The notes under the pieces: model-generated
The model's input: only the letters and a program-made list of their open reading frames with translations
What the model was told of the DNA's origin: nothing
The model's database searches: none
Translations under genes and position numbers: made by a program
NCBI RefSeq assembly: GCF_001442625.1
Contig: NZ_LMZQ01000005.1
Span: 310,001 to 374,000, forward strand
Reading direction: 5' to 3'
Source: Pedobacter ginsenosidimutans
GTDB lineage: Bacteria > Bacteroidota > Bacteroidia > Sphingobacteriales > Sphingobacteriaceae
Length of the DNA stretch: 64,000 bases
Shown here: positions 18,655-28,751 of the stretch, piece after piece
Position numbering within the stretch: position 1 is the stretch's first letter
How the letters are laid out: every line of letters starts with the position of its first letter

Positions 18655-19440
18655 TTATTTTTTTTGTTGTAAAACTTCTTCTATTATAGAAAACGTTGAT
18701 AAAACATCTGCTTTGCCCTTTTTTACGGCTACTGTGTGTTCAAAATGTGCCGATGGTTTATTGTCTTTACTGGTTACTGTCCATCCATCGTTATGGAATT
18801 TAACACCGGCTACGCCTGCATTGATCATGGGTTCTATCGCAATTACCATTCCTTCTTCAAGTTTTGGTCCTGCACCACGTTTCCCATAATTCGGAACTTC
18901 TGGTTTCTCGTGAAGTTTTACACCAACACCATGTCCAACAAGCTCTCTTACTACCCCAAATCCATTAGCTTCTGCATATTGCTGAACAGCGAAACCGATA
19001 TCACCGATACGCATACCAACAACAGCTTTTTCTATACCCAATTCCAGGCAACGTTTAGTAACCTCAATCAATTTCTGTTTTTCGGCATCAATTTCCCCGA
19101 TAGAGAAAGTGTAGGCCGAATCGCCAAAATAATTGTTTTTAATTACCCCACAATCAACTGAAATTAAGTCGCCCTCCTGGATTACGTACTCGCTTGGAAA
19201 ACCATGAACAACCTGTTCATTTGGCGAAATACATAAAGAATTAGGGAAACCATTATAGTTTAAAAATGCTGGAATCGCTCCGTGGTCACTTATAAACTCG
19301 TAGGCTAGTTTATCTAATTGGATAGTAGTCATGCCTGCTTTTATCACCTTGGCCACTTCGGCTAAAGTTTTAGAAACAAGCATGGAACTTTCTCTTATTA
19401 ACTCGATCTCCTCAAGAGATTTGTAATAAATTTTAGACAT
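18655..19440 (-). CDS. map: Type I methionine aminopeptidase
   Basis: The 261-residue metallopeptidase removes the initiator Met from nascent proteins. The five metal ligands are visible in SVDCGV (Asp), GDSAYTF (Asp), VGHGVG (His), EPMI (Glu) and the late Glu in SAHFEHTV. The substrate-contacting HGF motif is VVHGFPS. It sits between secY and infA, in a translation/secretion context. Confidence 0.97.
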   Translation of the reverse strand: MSKIYYKSLEEIELIRESSMLVSKTLAEVAKVIKAGMTTIQLDKLAYEFISDHGAIPAFLNYNGFPNSLCISPNEQVVHGFPSEYVIQEGDLISVDCGVIKNNYFGDSAYTFSIGEIDAEKQKLIEVTKRCLELGIEKAVVGMRIGDIGFAVQQYAEANGFGVVRELVGHGVGVKLHEKPEVPNYGKRGAGPKLEEGMVIAIEPMINAGVAGVKFHNDGWTVTSKDNKPSAHFEHTVAVKKGKADVLSTFSIIEEVLQQKK

Positions 19441-19448
19441 CCGTTACA

Positions 19449-20789
19449 CTACAACGCTGCGTTGCTACTTGCAGCAGGAACACCTGTTCTGCCAGTAACT
19501 CTACCCGTTTTCATCAAACCATCATAATGGCGCATCAATAAATAACTTTCGATCTGCTGTAAAGTATCCAATACAACACCAACTAAAATCAATAAAGAAG
19601 TACCACCGAAGAAGTGCGCAAACTCTTGTTTAATGCCGAACTTAACCGCCAACGAAGGTAAAATAGCAATGATCGCTAAAAATACTGCACCTGGGAAAGT
19701 AATTTTAGAAATTACATCATCAATAAAAGTTGATGTTGCAAAACCTGGTTTAACACCTGGGATAAAACCACCGTTTTTCTTCATATCATCACTCATTTGA
19801 GTTGGATTAACTGTAATTGCAGTATAGAAGAAAGTAAATGCGATAATTAAAAATGCGAACGTTAAGCTATAAGCCAACGAAGTGGTATTGCTGAACTGGA
19901 TTAACCAAGAACCTTGTAATGAAGGAACAAACTGCATTAAAGCACCTGGAATAAACATTAACGCTTGAGCGAAAATGATCGGCATAACACCGGCAGCATT
20001 TACCTTTAAAGGAATGTACTGACGAACACCACCAAACTGGCGGTTACCAACAATTTTCTTTGCGTATTGTACAGGTACTTTACGTACACCTTGAACAATT
20101 AAGATGGTAAACATTACCACAGCAAATAATGCAACGATCTCTAAAACCAATGCAACCGGGCCTCCACCTTCACTAGATGAACCCACACGTGCACTAAATT
20201 CTTGAGAAATTGCAACTGGTAAACGGGCAATAATACCAACCATGATGATTAGTGATGTACCGTTACCAATACCTTTATCAGTAATTTTTTCACCCAACCA
20301 CATTACAAATAATGTACCTGCTGTTAATACAAACGTAGATAACACTAAGAATAAAGTATTTGGTAATAAAATAGCTTCTGCCGGAACTTGCGTTTTAACG
20401 TAACCAACAGATTGAACGATTGTGATCGCTACCGTTAGGTAACGGGTAATCTGGTTCATTTTCTTTCTACCACTTTCGCCCTCTTTCTGCATTTTTTGGA
20501 AAGAAGGAACAGCAATACCCAATAGTTGCACCACAATCGATGCAGAGATATAAGGCATTACCCCCAATGCTAAAATAGACACACGAGAGAAAGAACCTCC
20601 GGCAAACATATCTAGTAAGCCTAAGATTCCTGATTTTTCGTTATTGCCTAAAGCAGTTGGATCTACACCTGGTAAAACCACGTGAGATACGAAACGGTAT
20701 ACCAAAAGAATTAAGAGCGTAAACAATATACGCTCTTTTAATTCCTGAATTTTCCAGATATTACTTAAAGTAGTAAATAGCTTCTTCAT
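19449..20789 (-). CDS. secY: Preprotein translocase subunit SecY
   Basis: The 446-residue polytopic channel subunit has about ten hydrophobic segments. The plug-region motif GLLDMFAGGSFSRVSILALGVMPYI is at about 55-79, and the cytoplasmic loop motif QGVRKVPVQYAKKIVG is also present. It forms the inner-membrane translocon with SecE and SecG. It follows rplO by 7 bases; adk, which often sits between secY and map in other phyla, is absent here. Confidence 0.98.
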   Translation of the reverse strand: MKKLFTTLSNIWKIQELKERILFTLLILLVYRFVSHVVLPGVDPTALGNNEKSGILGLLDMFAGGSFSRVSILALGVMPYISASIVVQLLGIAVPSFQKMQKEGESGRKKMNQITRYLTVAITIVQSVGYVKTQVPAEAILLPNTLFLVLSTFVLTAGTLFVMWLGEKITDKGIGNGTSLIIMVGIIARLPVAISQEFSARVGSSSEGGGPVALVLEIVALFAVVMFTILIVQGVRKVPVQYAKKIVGNRQFGGVRQYIPLKVNAAGVMPIIFAQALMFIPGALMQFVPSLQGSWLIQFSNTTSLAYSLTFAFLIIAFTFFYTAITVNPTQMSDDMKKNGGFIPGVKPGFATSTFIDDVISKITFPGAVFLAIIAILPSLAVKFGIKQEFAHFFGGTSLLILVGVVLDTLQQIESYLLMRHYDGLMKTGRVTGRTGVPAASSNAAL

Positions 20790-20796
20790 TTAATAA

Positions 20797-21243
20797 TTAC
20801 AATTTTACAATAGAACCACCTGCAGCTTCAATAGCTTTTTGTGCGGTTGCAGAGAACGCATGTGCTGTAATTTCTAGCTTTGCTTTAACTTCACCACGAC
20901 CTAAAATTTTAACTAAGTCGTTTTTAGAAGCTAAACCATGTGCTTGTAAAGCAGCGAAATCGATAGTTGTTAAGCTGTGTTTTTCAGCTAAAGCTTGTAA
21001 AACATCTAAGTTTACACCAACATATTCTGTACGGTTGATTGGTTTGAAACCAACTTTAGGCACACGACGTTGTAAAGGCATTTGACCACCTTCAAAACCG
21101 ATTTTGGTTTTGTGACCTGAACGAGAACCCGCACCCTTGTGACCACGAGTTGAAGTACCGCCACGACCAGAACCTGTACCACGACCAATTCTTTTGCTGT
21201 TTTTTGTAGAACCTACTGCAGGTTTTAAATTACTTAAATTCAT
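20797..21243 (-). CDS. rplO: 50S ribosomal protein uL15
   Basis: The conserved start is at 21243 ([20 protein letters not shown]), giving 148 residues. A frame extending 15 codons upstream has no homology. The Gly/Arg-rich N terminus ([18 protein letters not shown]) is typical. It lies between rpmD and secY. Confidence 0.97.
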   Translation of the reverse strand: MNLSNLKPAVGSTKNSKRIGRGTGSGRGGTSTRGHKGAGSRSGHKTKIGFEGGQMPLQRRVPKVGFKPINRTEYVGVNLDVLQALAEKHSLTTIDFAALQAHGLASKNDLVKILGRGEVKAKLEITAHAFSATAQKAIEAAGGSIVKL

Positions 21244-21347
21244 TTCTTTGAATTTGTGTTGCCCTTCGCTTTCACTAAACAGGTACAACGATTAAACATA
21301 TATAAAGGTAGTACAGGCTTTTACCCATACTACCTTTAAAACTTTTA

Positions 21348-21527
21348 CTAAATTGCTTCGATTGCTACCAAATGGTTCACTTTGCGAACCATACCGATAA
21401 TTTGTGGAGTAGCTTCAACCTCAACACTTTGGTTCATTTTAGATAAACCCAAAGCCTGAACGGTTCTTTTTTGGCGCTCGCTTCTGTCGATAACGCTTTT
21501 TACTTGTGTTATTTTGATCTTAGCCAT
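21348..21527 (-). CDS. rpmD: 50S ribosomal protein uL30
   Basis: A 59-residue protein encoded on the minus strand from the ATG at 21527 to the TAG at 21348-21350. It begins MAKIKITQVKSVIDRSERQK, continues ALGLSKMNQSVEVEATP, and ends VNHLVAIEAI. It starts 4 bases after the rpsE stop. Size and sequence are standard for L30. Confidence 0.97.
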   Translation of the reverse strand: MAKIKITQVKSVIDRSERQKRTVQALGLSKMNQSVEVEATPQIIGMVRKVNHLVAIEAI

Positions 21528-21531
21528 GATA

Positions 21532-22050
21532 TTATCCGTTAAATACTTTGTTTAAATCTATACCACGAGTTTGAGCTACTGTATAAGCATCACGCATTTT
21601 GGTTAATGCATCAACAGTTGCTTTTACCACGTTGTGTGGGTTAGATGATCCTTTAGATTTTGCCAATACGTTATGCACGCCAGCACTCTCTAATACAGCA
21701 CGCATCGCACCACCAGCAATTACTCCGGTACCTACTGCAGCTGGTTTGATTAAAACAAAACCACCTGAGAATTTACCAATTTGCTCGTGAGGAACAGTAC
21801 CGTTTAAAATTGGAACTTTTACCAAGTTCTTTTTAGCATCATCCACACCTTTAGCGATTGCTTCAGTTACCTCTTTCGCTTTACCCAAACCGAAACCAAC
21901 AACACCGTTTTCATCACCTACAACAACAATTGCTGAGAAGCTGAAAGTACGGCCACCTTTGGTTACTTTGGCAACGCGTTGTATACTAACCAAACGATCC
22001 TTTAATTCGATATCGGTGGTTTTTACTCTTTTTATATTAATAGTTGACAT
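21532..22050 (-). CDS. rpsE: 30S ribosomal protein uS5
   Basis: The 172-residue protein has the N-terminal double-stranded-RNA-binding domain ([24 protein letters not shown]) and the C-terminal domain ([22 protein letters not shown]). It helps translation accuracy at the mRNA entry tunnel. It lies between rplR and rpmD. Confidence 0.98.
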   Translation of the reverse strand: MSTINIKRVKTTDIELKDRLVSIQRVAKVTKGGRTFSFSAIVVVGDENGVVGFGLGKAKEVTEAIAKGVDDAKKNLVKVPILNGTVPHEQIGKFSGGFVLIKPAAVGTGVIAGGAMRAVLESAGVHNVLAKSKGSSNPHNVVKATVDALTKMRDAYTVAQTRGIDLNKVFNG

Positions 22051-22067
22051 CTTACTTTTTCTTCAGA

Positions 22068-22421
22068 TTAAAATACTAAACCAGCTTCGCGGGCACCCTC
22101 TGCCAACGATTTTACACGACCGTGGTATAAATAGCCATTTCTATCGAAAACAACTTCTTTAACACCTGCAGCGATTGCTTTTTCGGCAACTAATTTGCCT
22201 ACTGCTACCGACTGATCGCTTTTGTTTCCAGTACCAGTAAAATCTTTCGATAATGATGATGCTGATGCTATTGTTTTACCGGTTACATCGTTAATTACCT
22301 GCGCATAAATCCCTTTATTGCTTCTATATACAGATAACCTTGGACGTTCTTCCGAACCGGTAAGTCTTTTTCTGATCCCTTTTTTAATACGATCTCTTCT
22401 TGATAATTTTTTACCTGCCAT
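22068..22421 (-). CDS. rplR: 50S ribosomal protein uL18
   Basis: The 117-residue 5S rRNA-binding protein begins [20 protein letters not shown] and ends [16 protein letters not shown], the family signature. It starts 5 bases after rplF. Confidence 0.98.
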   Translation of the reverse strand: MAGKKLSRRDRIKKGIRKRLTGSEERPRLSVYRSNKGIYAQVINDVTGKTIASASSLSKDFTGTGNKSDQSVAVGKLVAEKAIAAGVKEVVFDRNGYLYHGRVKSLAEGAREAGLVF

Positions 22422-22426
22422 GATTA

Positions 22427-22984
22427 CTATTTTTTAGATGCTGATTTACCTGCTTTTCTTCTTAACACTTCACCTACAAACTTGATACCTTTACCTTTAT
22501 ATGGCTCTGGTGCACGTAACGAACGGATTTTCGCTGCTACCTGACCGATCAATTGTTTGTCAATACTTTCTAAAATGATTTTAGGCGTTTGACCTTTTTC
22601 TGAAGATGTAGTTACTTTAATCTCTTCTGGTAATTGGAATACATAGTGGTGAGAATAACCTAAAACCAGATCTAGTGTGTTACCTTGGTTTGTAGCACGG
22701 TAACCAACACCTACTAATTCTTGAGTTAATTTATAACCTTCTGTAACACCAACAACCATGTTGTTAAGCAATGAGCGATATAAACCGTGTAATGCTTTGT
22801 GTTTCTTTTGTTCTGAAGGACGTTGAACTGTTAAAATTCCGTCTTCCTGACTTACAGTGATATCTGAATCTACTGCTTGTGTTAATTCACCTTTAGGACC
22901 TTTTACAGTTACTACGTTATCTTTTGATACGGTAATTGTAACACCTGCAGGGATTGTAATTGGGGCTTTTCCTATTCTTGACAT
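22427..22984 (-). CDS. rplF: 50S ribosomal protein uL6
   Basis: The 185-residue protein begins [17 protein letters not shown] and has the C-terminal signature [23 protein letters not shown]. It lies near the factor-binding site of the large subunit and follows rpsH. Confidence 0.98.
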   Translation of the reverse strand: MSRIGKAPITIPAGVTITVSKDNVVTVKGPKGELTQAVDSDITVSQEDGILTVQRPSEQKKHKALHGLYRSLLNNMVVGVTEGYKLTQELVGVGYRATNQGNTLDLVLGYSHHYVFQLPEEIKVTTSSEKGQTPKIILESIDKQLIGQVAAKIRSLRAPEPYKGKGIKFVGEVLRRKAGKSASKK

Positions 22985-23002
22985 TGTGCTGTTCTCCTAA
23001 TA

Positions 23003-23401
23003 TTAATAAACGTGACACAATACCTCACCACCAATGTTTAATTTGGCTGCTTCTTTATCGGTCATTACACCTTTAGAAGTAGATAAGATTGCGATACCTA
23101 AACCGTTTAATACTCTTGGCATATTTTCAACACCAGCATAGTTTCTCAAACCTGGTTTACTTACTCGCACTAATGTACGAATAGCAGGAACTTTAGTAAT
23201 CGGATTGTATTTCAAAGCGATTTTAATGGTGCCTTGAACTGTAGTATCTTCAAACTTGTAGTTCGCGATGTAACCTTTGTCAAAAAGAACTTTAGTAATT
23301 TCTTTTTTAAGGTTTGATGCAGGAATTTCTACAACACGGTGGTTGGCCTTAATGGCATTCCTTACTCTTGTTAAATAATCTGCTATTGGATCTGTATTCA
23401 T
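23003..23401 (-). CDS. rpsH: 30S ribosomal protein uS8
   Basis: The 132-residue protein begins MNTDPIADYLTRVRNAIKA and ends LNIGGEVLCHVY. In E. coli S8 represses the spc operon; whether it does so here is unknown. A 160-base spacer with a strong hairpin separates it from rpsN. Confidence 0.98.
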   Translation of the reverse strand: MNTDPIADYLTRVRNAIKANHRVVEIPASNLKKEITKVLFDKGYIANYKFEDTTVQGTIKIALKYNPITKVPAIRTLVRVSKPGLRNYAGVENMPRVLNGLGIAILSTSKGVMTDKEAAKLNIGGEVLCHVY

Positions 23402-23495
23402 TTTTTATTGTTTTTGATAGTGGTTTCCTTTCCCGATCTCACATCGGGATGGGACCTGCTACCGGTTAAAATTCTTTTTTTAGTATATAGACATA

Positions 23496-23540
23496 AGTAT
23501 CAAGTATCAAGACCAGATTGGTTTCTTGATACTTGATACT
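23496..23540. repeat. 17-bp hairpin with 11-nt loop in the rpsN-rpsH spacer
   Basis: AGTATCAAGTATCAAGA (23496-23512) and TCTTGATACTTGATACT (23524-23540) are perfect inverse complements around an 11-base loop. No U tract follows on the minus strand. A near-identical stem with an 11-base loop occurs in the fusA-rpsJ spacer (42891-42934). A smaller hairpin CCCGAT/ATCGGG lies at 23432-23448 in the same spacer. Confidence 0.85.
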
Positions 23541-23561
23541 AAATACTTTATACTAGTTGCA

Positions 23562-23831
23562 TTACCAAGATGCTTTTTTAACACCTGGTATTTTACCGTC
23601 TAGTGCCATCTGGCGGAACGTTACCCTTGAAATACCAAAGGTACGCATATATCCACGAGGGCGACCAGTTAATTTACAACGGTTGTGTAAACGTACCGGA
23701 GATGAGTTTTTAGGTAATTTATCTAAACCCTCGAAATCTCCTGCAGCTTTTAATACTGCACGTTTTTCAGCGTATCTAGCTACCAATTTTTGGCGCTTAA
23801 CTTCGCGTGCTTTTACACCTTCTTTTGCCAT
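23562..23831 (-). CDS. rpsN: 30S ribosomal protein uS14
   Basis: The 89-residue protein begins [18 protein letters not shown] and contains the conserved [20 protein letters not shown] block. Only one Cys is present in that block, so it is the zinc-free form. Its ATG shares one base with the rplE stop. Confidence 0.98.
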   Translation of the reverse strand: MAKEGVKAREVKRQKLVARYAEKRAVLKAAGDFEGLDKLPKNSSPVRLHNRCKLTGRPRGYMRTFGISRVTFRQMALDGKIPGVKKASW

Positions 23832-24394
23832 TATTCTGCTGTTTTTTGATTTTTAAATGGTAATCCGAATTGTTTCAATAACTCAAGCGCCTCAACGTCA
23901 GATTTTGCCGAAGTTACGAAAGTTATATCCATACCTAAAATTTTATTGATTTTATCGATATTAATCTCAGGGAAGATGATTTGCTCAGTAACACCTAACG
24001 TATAGTTACCTTTTCCATCAAATCCTTTATCATTAATACCTTTGAAATCGCGGATACGAGGCAAAGCTACAGAGATCAAACGATCTAAGAACTCGTACAT
24101 GTTGTTATCGCGCAATGTAACACGTACACCTACTGGCATACCTTTACGTAATTTAAAGTTAGAGATATCTTTCTTTGAATTAGCCGGAACCGCTTGCTGA
24201 CCAGTAATGGTAGTCAACTCAACGATAGTGGTATCCATAATTTTCTTATCAGTAACAGAAAAACGACCAACACCCTGATTGATACAGATTTTTTCCAATT
24301 TTGGAACCTGCATTACAGTTTTGTACTGAAATTTTTCTTTTAGTGCATTTACAACTTCTTCTTTGTATTTGCTTTTTAATCTAGGTGTAGCCAT
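23831..24394 (-). CDS. rplE: 50S ribosomal protein uL5
   Basis: The 187-residue 5S rRNA-binding protein has the signatures [17 protein letters not shown] and [26 protein letters not shown], and [14 protein letters not shown] near the C terminus. It overlaps rplX and rpsN by one base each, so translation is coupled. Confidence 0.98.
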   Translation of the reverse strand: MATPRLKSKYKEEVVNALKEKFQYKTVMQVPKLEKICINQGVGRFSVTDKKIMDTTIVELTTITGQQAVPANSKKDISNFKLRKGMPVGVRVTLRDNNMYEFLDRLISVALPRIRDFKGINDKGFDGKGNYTLGVTEQIIFPEINIDKINKILGMDITFVTSAKSDVEALELLKQFGLPFKNQKTAE

Positions 24395-24735
24395 TATTTA
24401 ATCTCCTCTCCTGAAATTTTAGCAACTCTAACTAATTTACCATCTGCGTTAAGTTTACGACCTACGCGGGTAGCTTTACCAGATTTTGGATCAACCAACA
24501 TCAAGTTAGAAATGTGAAGAGCAGCTTCTTTTTTAATAATACCACCGTTAGGATTAGCAGCATTTGGTTTAGTATGTTTAGATACTAAGTTAATGCCTTC
24601 TACAATGGCTCTGTTTTTATCTATAAGTACTGAAAGTACTTTTCCTTGTTGACCTTTTGAATCGCCAGCAATGACTTTAACTAAATCTCCTGTGCGGATT
24701 TTAAGTTTTGATGGTGTATTTACTTTGTTTCCCAT
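24394..24735 (-). CDS. rplX: 50S ribosomal protein uL24
   Basis: The 113-residue protein contains the KOW motif [22 protein letters not shown] and the core [14 protein letters not shown]. It is an assembly-initiator protein of the large subunit. It follows rplN by one base. Confidence 0.98.
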   Translation of the reverse strand: MGNKVNTPSKLKIRTGDLVKVIAGDSKGQQGKVLSVLIDKNRAIVEGINLVSKHTKPNAANPNGGIIKKEAALHISNLMLVDPKSGKATRVGRKLNADGKLVRVAKISGEEIK

Positions 24736-24736
24736 T

Positions 24737-25105
24737 TTATAATACCTCCGGTGCTAATGATACAATTTTCATGAATTGTTTTTCACGTAGTTCTCTCGCA
24801 ACCGGGCCAAAGATACGTGTACCTCTTGGCTCATCCTGTGCGTTCAATAATACAGCAGCATTATCGTCAAAACGGATATAAGAACCATCTTTACGACGGA
24901 TTTCTTTTTTAGTTCTTACAACAACTGCTTTAGAAACTGTACCTTTTTTAATGTTACCTGATGGTAACGCGCTTTTTACGGTAACAACTACTTTATCACC
25001 AATTGAAGCATAACGTTTGCCGGTTCCACCTAGCACGCGAATTACCAATACTTCTTTTGCGCCGCTGTTATCAGCAACGTTTAATCTCGATTCCTGTTGT
25101 ACCAT
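24737..25105 (-). CDS. rplN: 50S ribosomal protein uL14
   Basis: The 122-residue protein begins [20 protein letters not shown] and has the conserved block [25 protein letters not shown]. It lies at the 30S-50S interface and is encoded between rpsQ and rplX. Confidence 0.98.
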   Translation of the reverse strand: MVQQESRLNVADNSGAKEVLVIRVLGGTGKRYASIGDKVVVTVKSALPSGNIKKGTVSKAVVVRTKKEIRRKDGSYIRFDDNAAVLLNAQDEPRGTRIFGPVARELREKQFMKIVSLAPEVL

Positions 25106-25106
25106 C

Positions 25107-25361
25107 TTATTTAGCTCTTTCTAAAATTTGTACCAATCTCCAGTTCTTGTTTTTACTCAAAGGACGAGTTTCCATAATCAATACTGTATCACCGATACCG
25201 CATTCGTTTTTCTCGTCGTGAGCCATAAATTTGGTAGTTTTCTTTACGAACTTACCATAAATCGGGTGTTTTACTTTACGCTCCACGCTCACTACAACAG
25301 ATTTATCCATCTTGTTGCTTACCACTAACCCGGTTCTTGTTTTTCTTAATTGTCTTTCCAT
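25107..25361 (-). CDS. rpsQ: 30S ribosomal protein uS17
   Basis: The start at 25361 ([20 protein letters not shown]) gives 84 residues, the usual size; four more codons upstream are open but have no conserved content. The OB-fold core [20 protein letters not shown] is present. It lies between rpmC and rplN. Confidence 0.97.
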   Translation of the reverse strand: MERQLRKTRTGLVVSNKMDKSVVVSVERKVKHPIYGKFVKKTTKFMAHDEKNECGIGDTVLIMETRPLSKNKNWRLVQILERAK

Positions 25362-25374
25362 GTCGACTCTCAAA

Positions 25375-25587
25375 TTATTTAGTTTCAGTAGCTGACTCAG
25401 TGTTTTTCACTTTAGTCAACGCAGTGTTTAAACGGGCTATGTCTTTCCTTACTTTTGCAATGCGTGAAGGATTTTCGATAGCTGAAATAGTGTGAGCGAA
25501 CTTCAATTTTGATAAGTTCTCTTTTTCTTCCGCAATCTTAGCTACTAATTCTTCTTTTGAAAGCCCTGTGATTTCTGAATTTTTCAT
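25375..25587 (-). CDS. rpmC: 50S ribosomal protein uL29
   Basis: A 70-residue two-helix protein ([20 protein letters not shown], then [23 protein letters not shown]). It lies at the exit-tunnel rim, where it helps form the binding site for trigger factor and SRP. It is encoded between rplP and rpsQ. Confidence 0.97.
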   Translation of the reverse strand: MKNSEITGLSKEELVAKIAEEKENLSKLKFAHTISAIENPSRIAKVRKDIARLNTALTKVKNTESATETK

Positions 25588-25660
25588 TTTTCTTTTTCTT
25601 TTACGTTGAGTGTAGCGGTTATAATAAACAAGTATTTACAACATTCACCTCAACACTTTA

Positions 25661-26083
25661 CTATGCTTCTACGTAATCTCTACGTACTACGAATTTGGTT
25701 TGGATCGGTAATTTCTGAGCTGCTAAACGCAATGCTTCTTTAGCAACTTCTAAAGGCACACCTTCAGCTTCGAAAATTACACGTCCTGGTCTTACAACTG
25801 CTACCCAATACTCAGGAGCACCTTTACCTTTACCCATACGTACCTCAGCAGGTTTTTTAGTTACCGGTTTGTCCGGGAAGATCCTGATCCATACTTGGCC
25901 TTCACGTTTCATGAAACGAGTTACGGCAATACGGGCAGCCTCTATCTGACGACTTGTGATCCAAGTAGCTTCTAGAGATTTGATACCGAAAGATCCGAAT
26001 GCTAACTCAGCTCCACGAGAAGCTAAACCCTTCATTCTGCCTTTTTGCATCTTCCTGAACTTCGTTCTTTTTGGCTGTAACAT
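25661..26083 (-). CDS. rplP: 50S ribosomal protein uL16
   Basis: The 140-residue protein begins [19 protein letters not shown] and contains [25 protein letters not shown], the family signature. It helps position tRNAs in the A site. It follows rpsC after a 40-base spacer. Confidence 0.98.
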   Translation of the reverse strand: MLQPKRTKFRKMQKGRMKGLASRGAELAFGSFGIKSLEATWITSRQIEAARIAVTRFMKREGQVWIRIFPDKPVTKKPAEVRMGKGKGAPEYWVAVVRPGRVIFEAEGVPLEVAKEALRLAAQKLPIQTKFVVRRDYVEA

Positions 26084-26123
26084 TTTATTTTGTTCTAATC
26101 GTTAAACGATGTTAATAAATCAA

Positions 26124-26969
26124 TTATTTACGAGGACCTCTGTTAGCGCCTGCGCCACCACCTCTGTTTGCACCACCTTGGCCTGGACCACGACCACCGC
26201 CTTGGTTTCCACCACGTCTGTCGTTACCACCGCTACGTCTGTCGTTACCACCACCACGGTTATCTCTTCCACCGAAAGCTGGTTTATCTGATTGGCCTTT
26301 TGGACCGTTGTTTGCTGCACCAATGTTTGGAGACAAATCACGTTTTCCATAAACCTCACCTTTACAGATCCAAACTTTAACACCTATTTTACCATAAGTA
26401 GTTAAGGCTTCAGCTAAAGCGTAGTCGATATCAGCACGGAATGTATGCAAAGGCACTCTTCCTTCTTTGTACTGCTCAGTACGTGCCATCTCAGCACCAC
26501 CTAAACGACCAGAAGTCATGATTTTGATACCTTCAGCACCCATACGCATGGTTGATGCGATAGAAGATTTCATTGCTCTACGGAATGAGATCCTTGCTTC
26601 TAATTGTTTTGCAACACCTTCTGCAACTAATTGTGCATCAAGCTCTGGGCGTTTAATTTCGAAGATGTTAATTTGAATTTCCTTTTTAGTTAATTTCTTT
26701 AACTCTTCTTTAATTTTATCAACCTCAGCACCTGCTTTACCGATTACGATACCTGGACGAGCTGTGTGGATAGTTACCGTGATACGTTTTAACGTACGCT
26801 CGATTACTACTTTTGCAACACCGCCTTTAGCGATACGGGCAGAAAGGTATTTTCTTATTTTCTCATCTTCAACTAATTTATCGGAGTAGTTGTTGCCACC
26901 GAACCAGTTAGAATCCCATCCTTTGATGATACCTAACCTGTTACCTATTGGATTTGCTTTTTGTCCCAT
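26124..26969 (-). CDS. rpsC: 30S ribosomal protein uS3, with Gly/Arg/Asn-rich C-terminal tail
   Basis: The 281-residue protein has the normal N domain and KH domain ([19 protein letters not shown]) and the C domain up to [16 protein letters not shown] near residue 213. About 68 extra residues follow, almost entirely Gly, Arg, Asn, Asp, Ala and Pro, with repeated NDRRGGN-like units. S3 forms part of the mRNA entry helicase site, so this RGG-like tail lies where it could touch mRNA. It is encoded between rplV and rplP. Confidence 0.97.
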   Translation of the reverse strand: MGQKANPIGNRLGIIKGWDSNWFGGNNYSDKLVEDEKIRKYLSARIAKGGVAKVVIERTLKRITVTIHTARPGIVIGKAGAEVDKIKEELKKLTKKEIQINIFEIKRPELDAQLVAEGVAKQLEARISFRRAMKSSIASTMRMGAEGIKIMTSGRLGGAEMARTEQYKEGRVPLHTFRADIDYALAEALTTYGKIGVKVWICKGEVYGKRDLSPNIGAANNGPKGQSDKPAFGGRDNRGGGNDRRSGGNDRRGGNQGGGRGPGQGGANRGGGAGANRGPRK

Positions 26970-26978
26970 TTCCTAAAA

Positions 26979-27341
26979 TTAGTTTTGAGTTGTTTCTGTA
27001 CTTTTACTATCTACAATCAGCGTTACGTGGTTAGAACGTTTACGAATTCTATATCCACGGCCTTGAGGAGCTGGACGTAAGCGTTTTAACTGACGGCCAC
27101 CATCAACCATAACTGTTTTTACAAAAAGTTGGTTTTCTTCAGGGCGGGCACCTTCATTTTTAGATTCCCAGTTTTTGATAGCAGATAATAATAATTTCTC
27201 AACTCTTATTGCTGCTTCTTTATTGGTAAACTTTAAAATGCTTAATGCTTTTTCTACACGTTCACCTCTGATAAGATCTACAACCAAACGCATCTTACGC
27301 GGTGAGGTTGGACAATTGTTTAATTTTGCTATTGCTTCCAT
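26979..27341 (-). CDS. rplV: 50S ribosomal protein uL22
   Basis: The 120-residue protein starts [20 protein letters not shown] and has the long beta-hairpin [20 protein letters not shown] that lines the exit tunnel at the macrolide-binding region. It is encoded between rpsS and rpsC. Confidence 0.98.
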   Translation of the reverse strand: MEAIAKLNNCPTSPRKMRLVVDLIRGERVEKALSILKFTNKEAAIRVEKLLLSAIKNWESKNEGARPEENQLFVKTVMVDGGRQLKRLRPAPQGRGYRIRKRSNHVTLIVDSKSTETTQN

Positions 27342-27348
27342 TGTCTAA

Positions 27349-27615
27349 TTATTTTTTCTTTTCAGCGTGTCCTCTGAATGTTCTGGTTGGAGCAAATTCT
27401 CCCAACTTGTGACCAACCATGTTTTCTGTTACGTACACAGGGATAAATTTATTTCCGTTGTGTACAGCAAATGTATGATTCACGAAATCTGGTGATATCA
27501 TTGATCTGCGAGACCAAGTTTTGATTACAGACTTTTTGCCTGAATCATTCATAGAGTTTACTTTTTTCTCTACGTTATGGTCAATATAAGGTCCTTTTTT
27601 TATCGAACGAGCCAT
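27349..27615 (-). CDS. rpsS: 30S ribosomal protein uS19
   Basis: The 88-residue protein begins [19 protein letters not shown] and contains [22 protein letters not shown] and [15 protein letters not shown]. It shares one base with the rplB stop, indicating coupled translation. Confidence 0.98.
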   Translation of the reverse strand: MARSIKKGPYIDHNVEKKVNSMNDSGKKSVIKTWSRRSMISPDFVNHTFAVHNGNKFIPVYVTENMVGHKLGEFAPTRTFRGHAEKKK

Positions 27616-28439
27616 TATTTCTTCCTTCTCTCTATGATGTAACGATTAGAATATTTTTTAAGTTCTCTGGTTTTAAAGCCTTTAGCTAAAACACCATTTC
27701 TTGAACGTGGGTGACCACCTGATGATCTACCTTCACCACCACCCATTGGGTGATCGACAGGGTTCATCGCTACCGGTCTAGTTCTCGGACGACGGCCCAA
27801 CCAACGTTTACGACCTGCTTTACCTAATACTTCGTTTGCGTGATCTGAGTTAGATACTGCACCGATAGTAGCAAGACAAGTAGTCAAGATTAAACGGGTT
27901 TCGCCTGAAGGCATTTTTAAAGTAGCATATTTACCATCGCGGGCAGCTAATTGTGCGTAAGCACCTGCACTACGAGCTAATTGTGCTCCTTTTCCAGGGT
28001 GGATCTCTACGTTGTGTACGATAGAACCTAATGGAATGTTCGATAATTTTAAAGTGTTACCTACTTCTGGTGCTGCTTTGTCGCCCGATAATAATACCGA
28101 ACCAACTTGCAATCCTTCAGGAGCGATGATATAACGCTTCTCGCCATCTGCATAGTGTAATAATGCGATGCGGGCAGTACGGTTTGGATCGTATTCAACA
28201 GTAGCTACTGTTGCAGGAATATCGAATTTATCGCGTTTGAAATCGATTAAACGATATGATTTTTTGTGACCACCGCCCATGTAGCGCATAGTCATTTTTC
28301 CTGTGTTGTTACGTCCACCAGACTTTTTTGATGATACAACCAATGATTTTTCGGGCTTGGTTGCTGTAATCTCCGTAAAACTAGCACCAACTCTGAAGCG
28401 GGTACCTGGAGTAACTGGTTTAAATTTTCTTAAGCCCAT
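27615..28439 (-). CDS. rplB: 50S ribosomal protein uL2
   Basis: The 274-residue protein has the N-terminal fold ([22 protein letters not shown]) and the C-terminal signature [21 protein letters not shown] with the His needed for peptidyl-transferase assembly. It is encoded between rplW and rpsS. Confidence 0.98.
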   Translation of the reverse strand: MGLRKFKPVTPGTRFRVGASFTEITATKPEKSLVVSSKKSGGRNNTGKMTMRYMGGGHKKSYRLIDFKRDKFDIPATVATVEYDPNRTARIALLHYADGEKRYIIAPEGLQVGSVLLSGDKAAPEVGNTLKLSNIPLGSIVHNVEIHPGKGAQLARSAGAYAQLAARDGKYATLKMPSGETRLILTTCLATIGAVSNSDHANEVLGKAGRKRWLGRRPRTRPVAMNPVDHPMGGGEGRSSGGHPRSRNGVLAKGFKTRELKKYSNRYIIERRKK

Positions 28440-28459
28440 AGTTATAATGAATTATTAAA

Positions 28460-28750
28460 TTAAAGGGTTGCGTAATAATCTATTGTTTCGCCGTCTTTTA
28501 ACGTTACGATTGCTTTTTTGTATTTCGGGCTACGGCCAGATACAAAACCTGCTTTAGTGTAACGAGATTTAGCTTTTCCATCAACAACCATAGTGTTAAC
28601 TGCAACGATGGTTACACCGTACAATTTCTCAATTGCTTGTTTAATCTGGATTTTGTTAGCCTTGTGGTTAACGCTAAATGTGAAACGGTTAGATTTCTCA
28701 GTTAAAGCTGAAGCTTTTTCGGTTAATATTGGTTTTTTTAAAATTTCCAT
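28460..28750 (-). CDS. rplW: 50S ribosomal protein uL23
   Basis: The conserved start MEILKKPILTEKASALTEK at 28750 gives 96 residues and leaves one base after the rplD stop; a start 4 codons upstream would overlap rplD. The core KLYGVTIVAVNTMVVDGKAKSR is normal. L23 is the main docking protein for trigger factor and SRP at the exit tunnel. Confidence 0.97.
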   Translation of the reverse strand: MEILKKPILTEKASALTEKSNRFTFSVNHKANKIQIKQAIEKLYGVTIVAVNTMVVDGKAKSRYTKAGFVSGRSPKYKKAIVTLKDGETIDYYATL

Positions 28751-28751
28751 A

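Noticed and set aside
26120-26383. An 87-residue Val/Thr-rich frame inside rpsC
   Set aside because: It is an out-of-frame reading of the Gly/Arg/Asn-rich tail codons of S3, which give repetitive frames. The S3 frame is clearly the real one.
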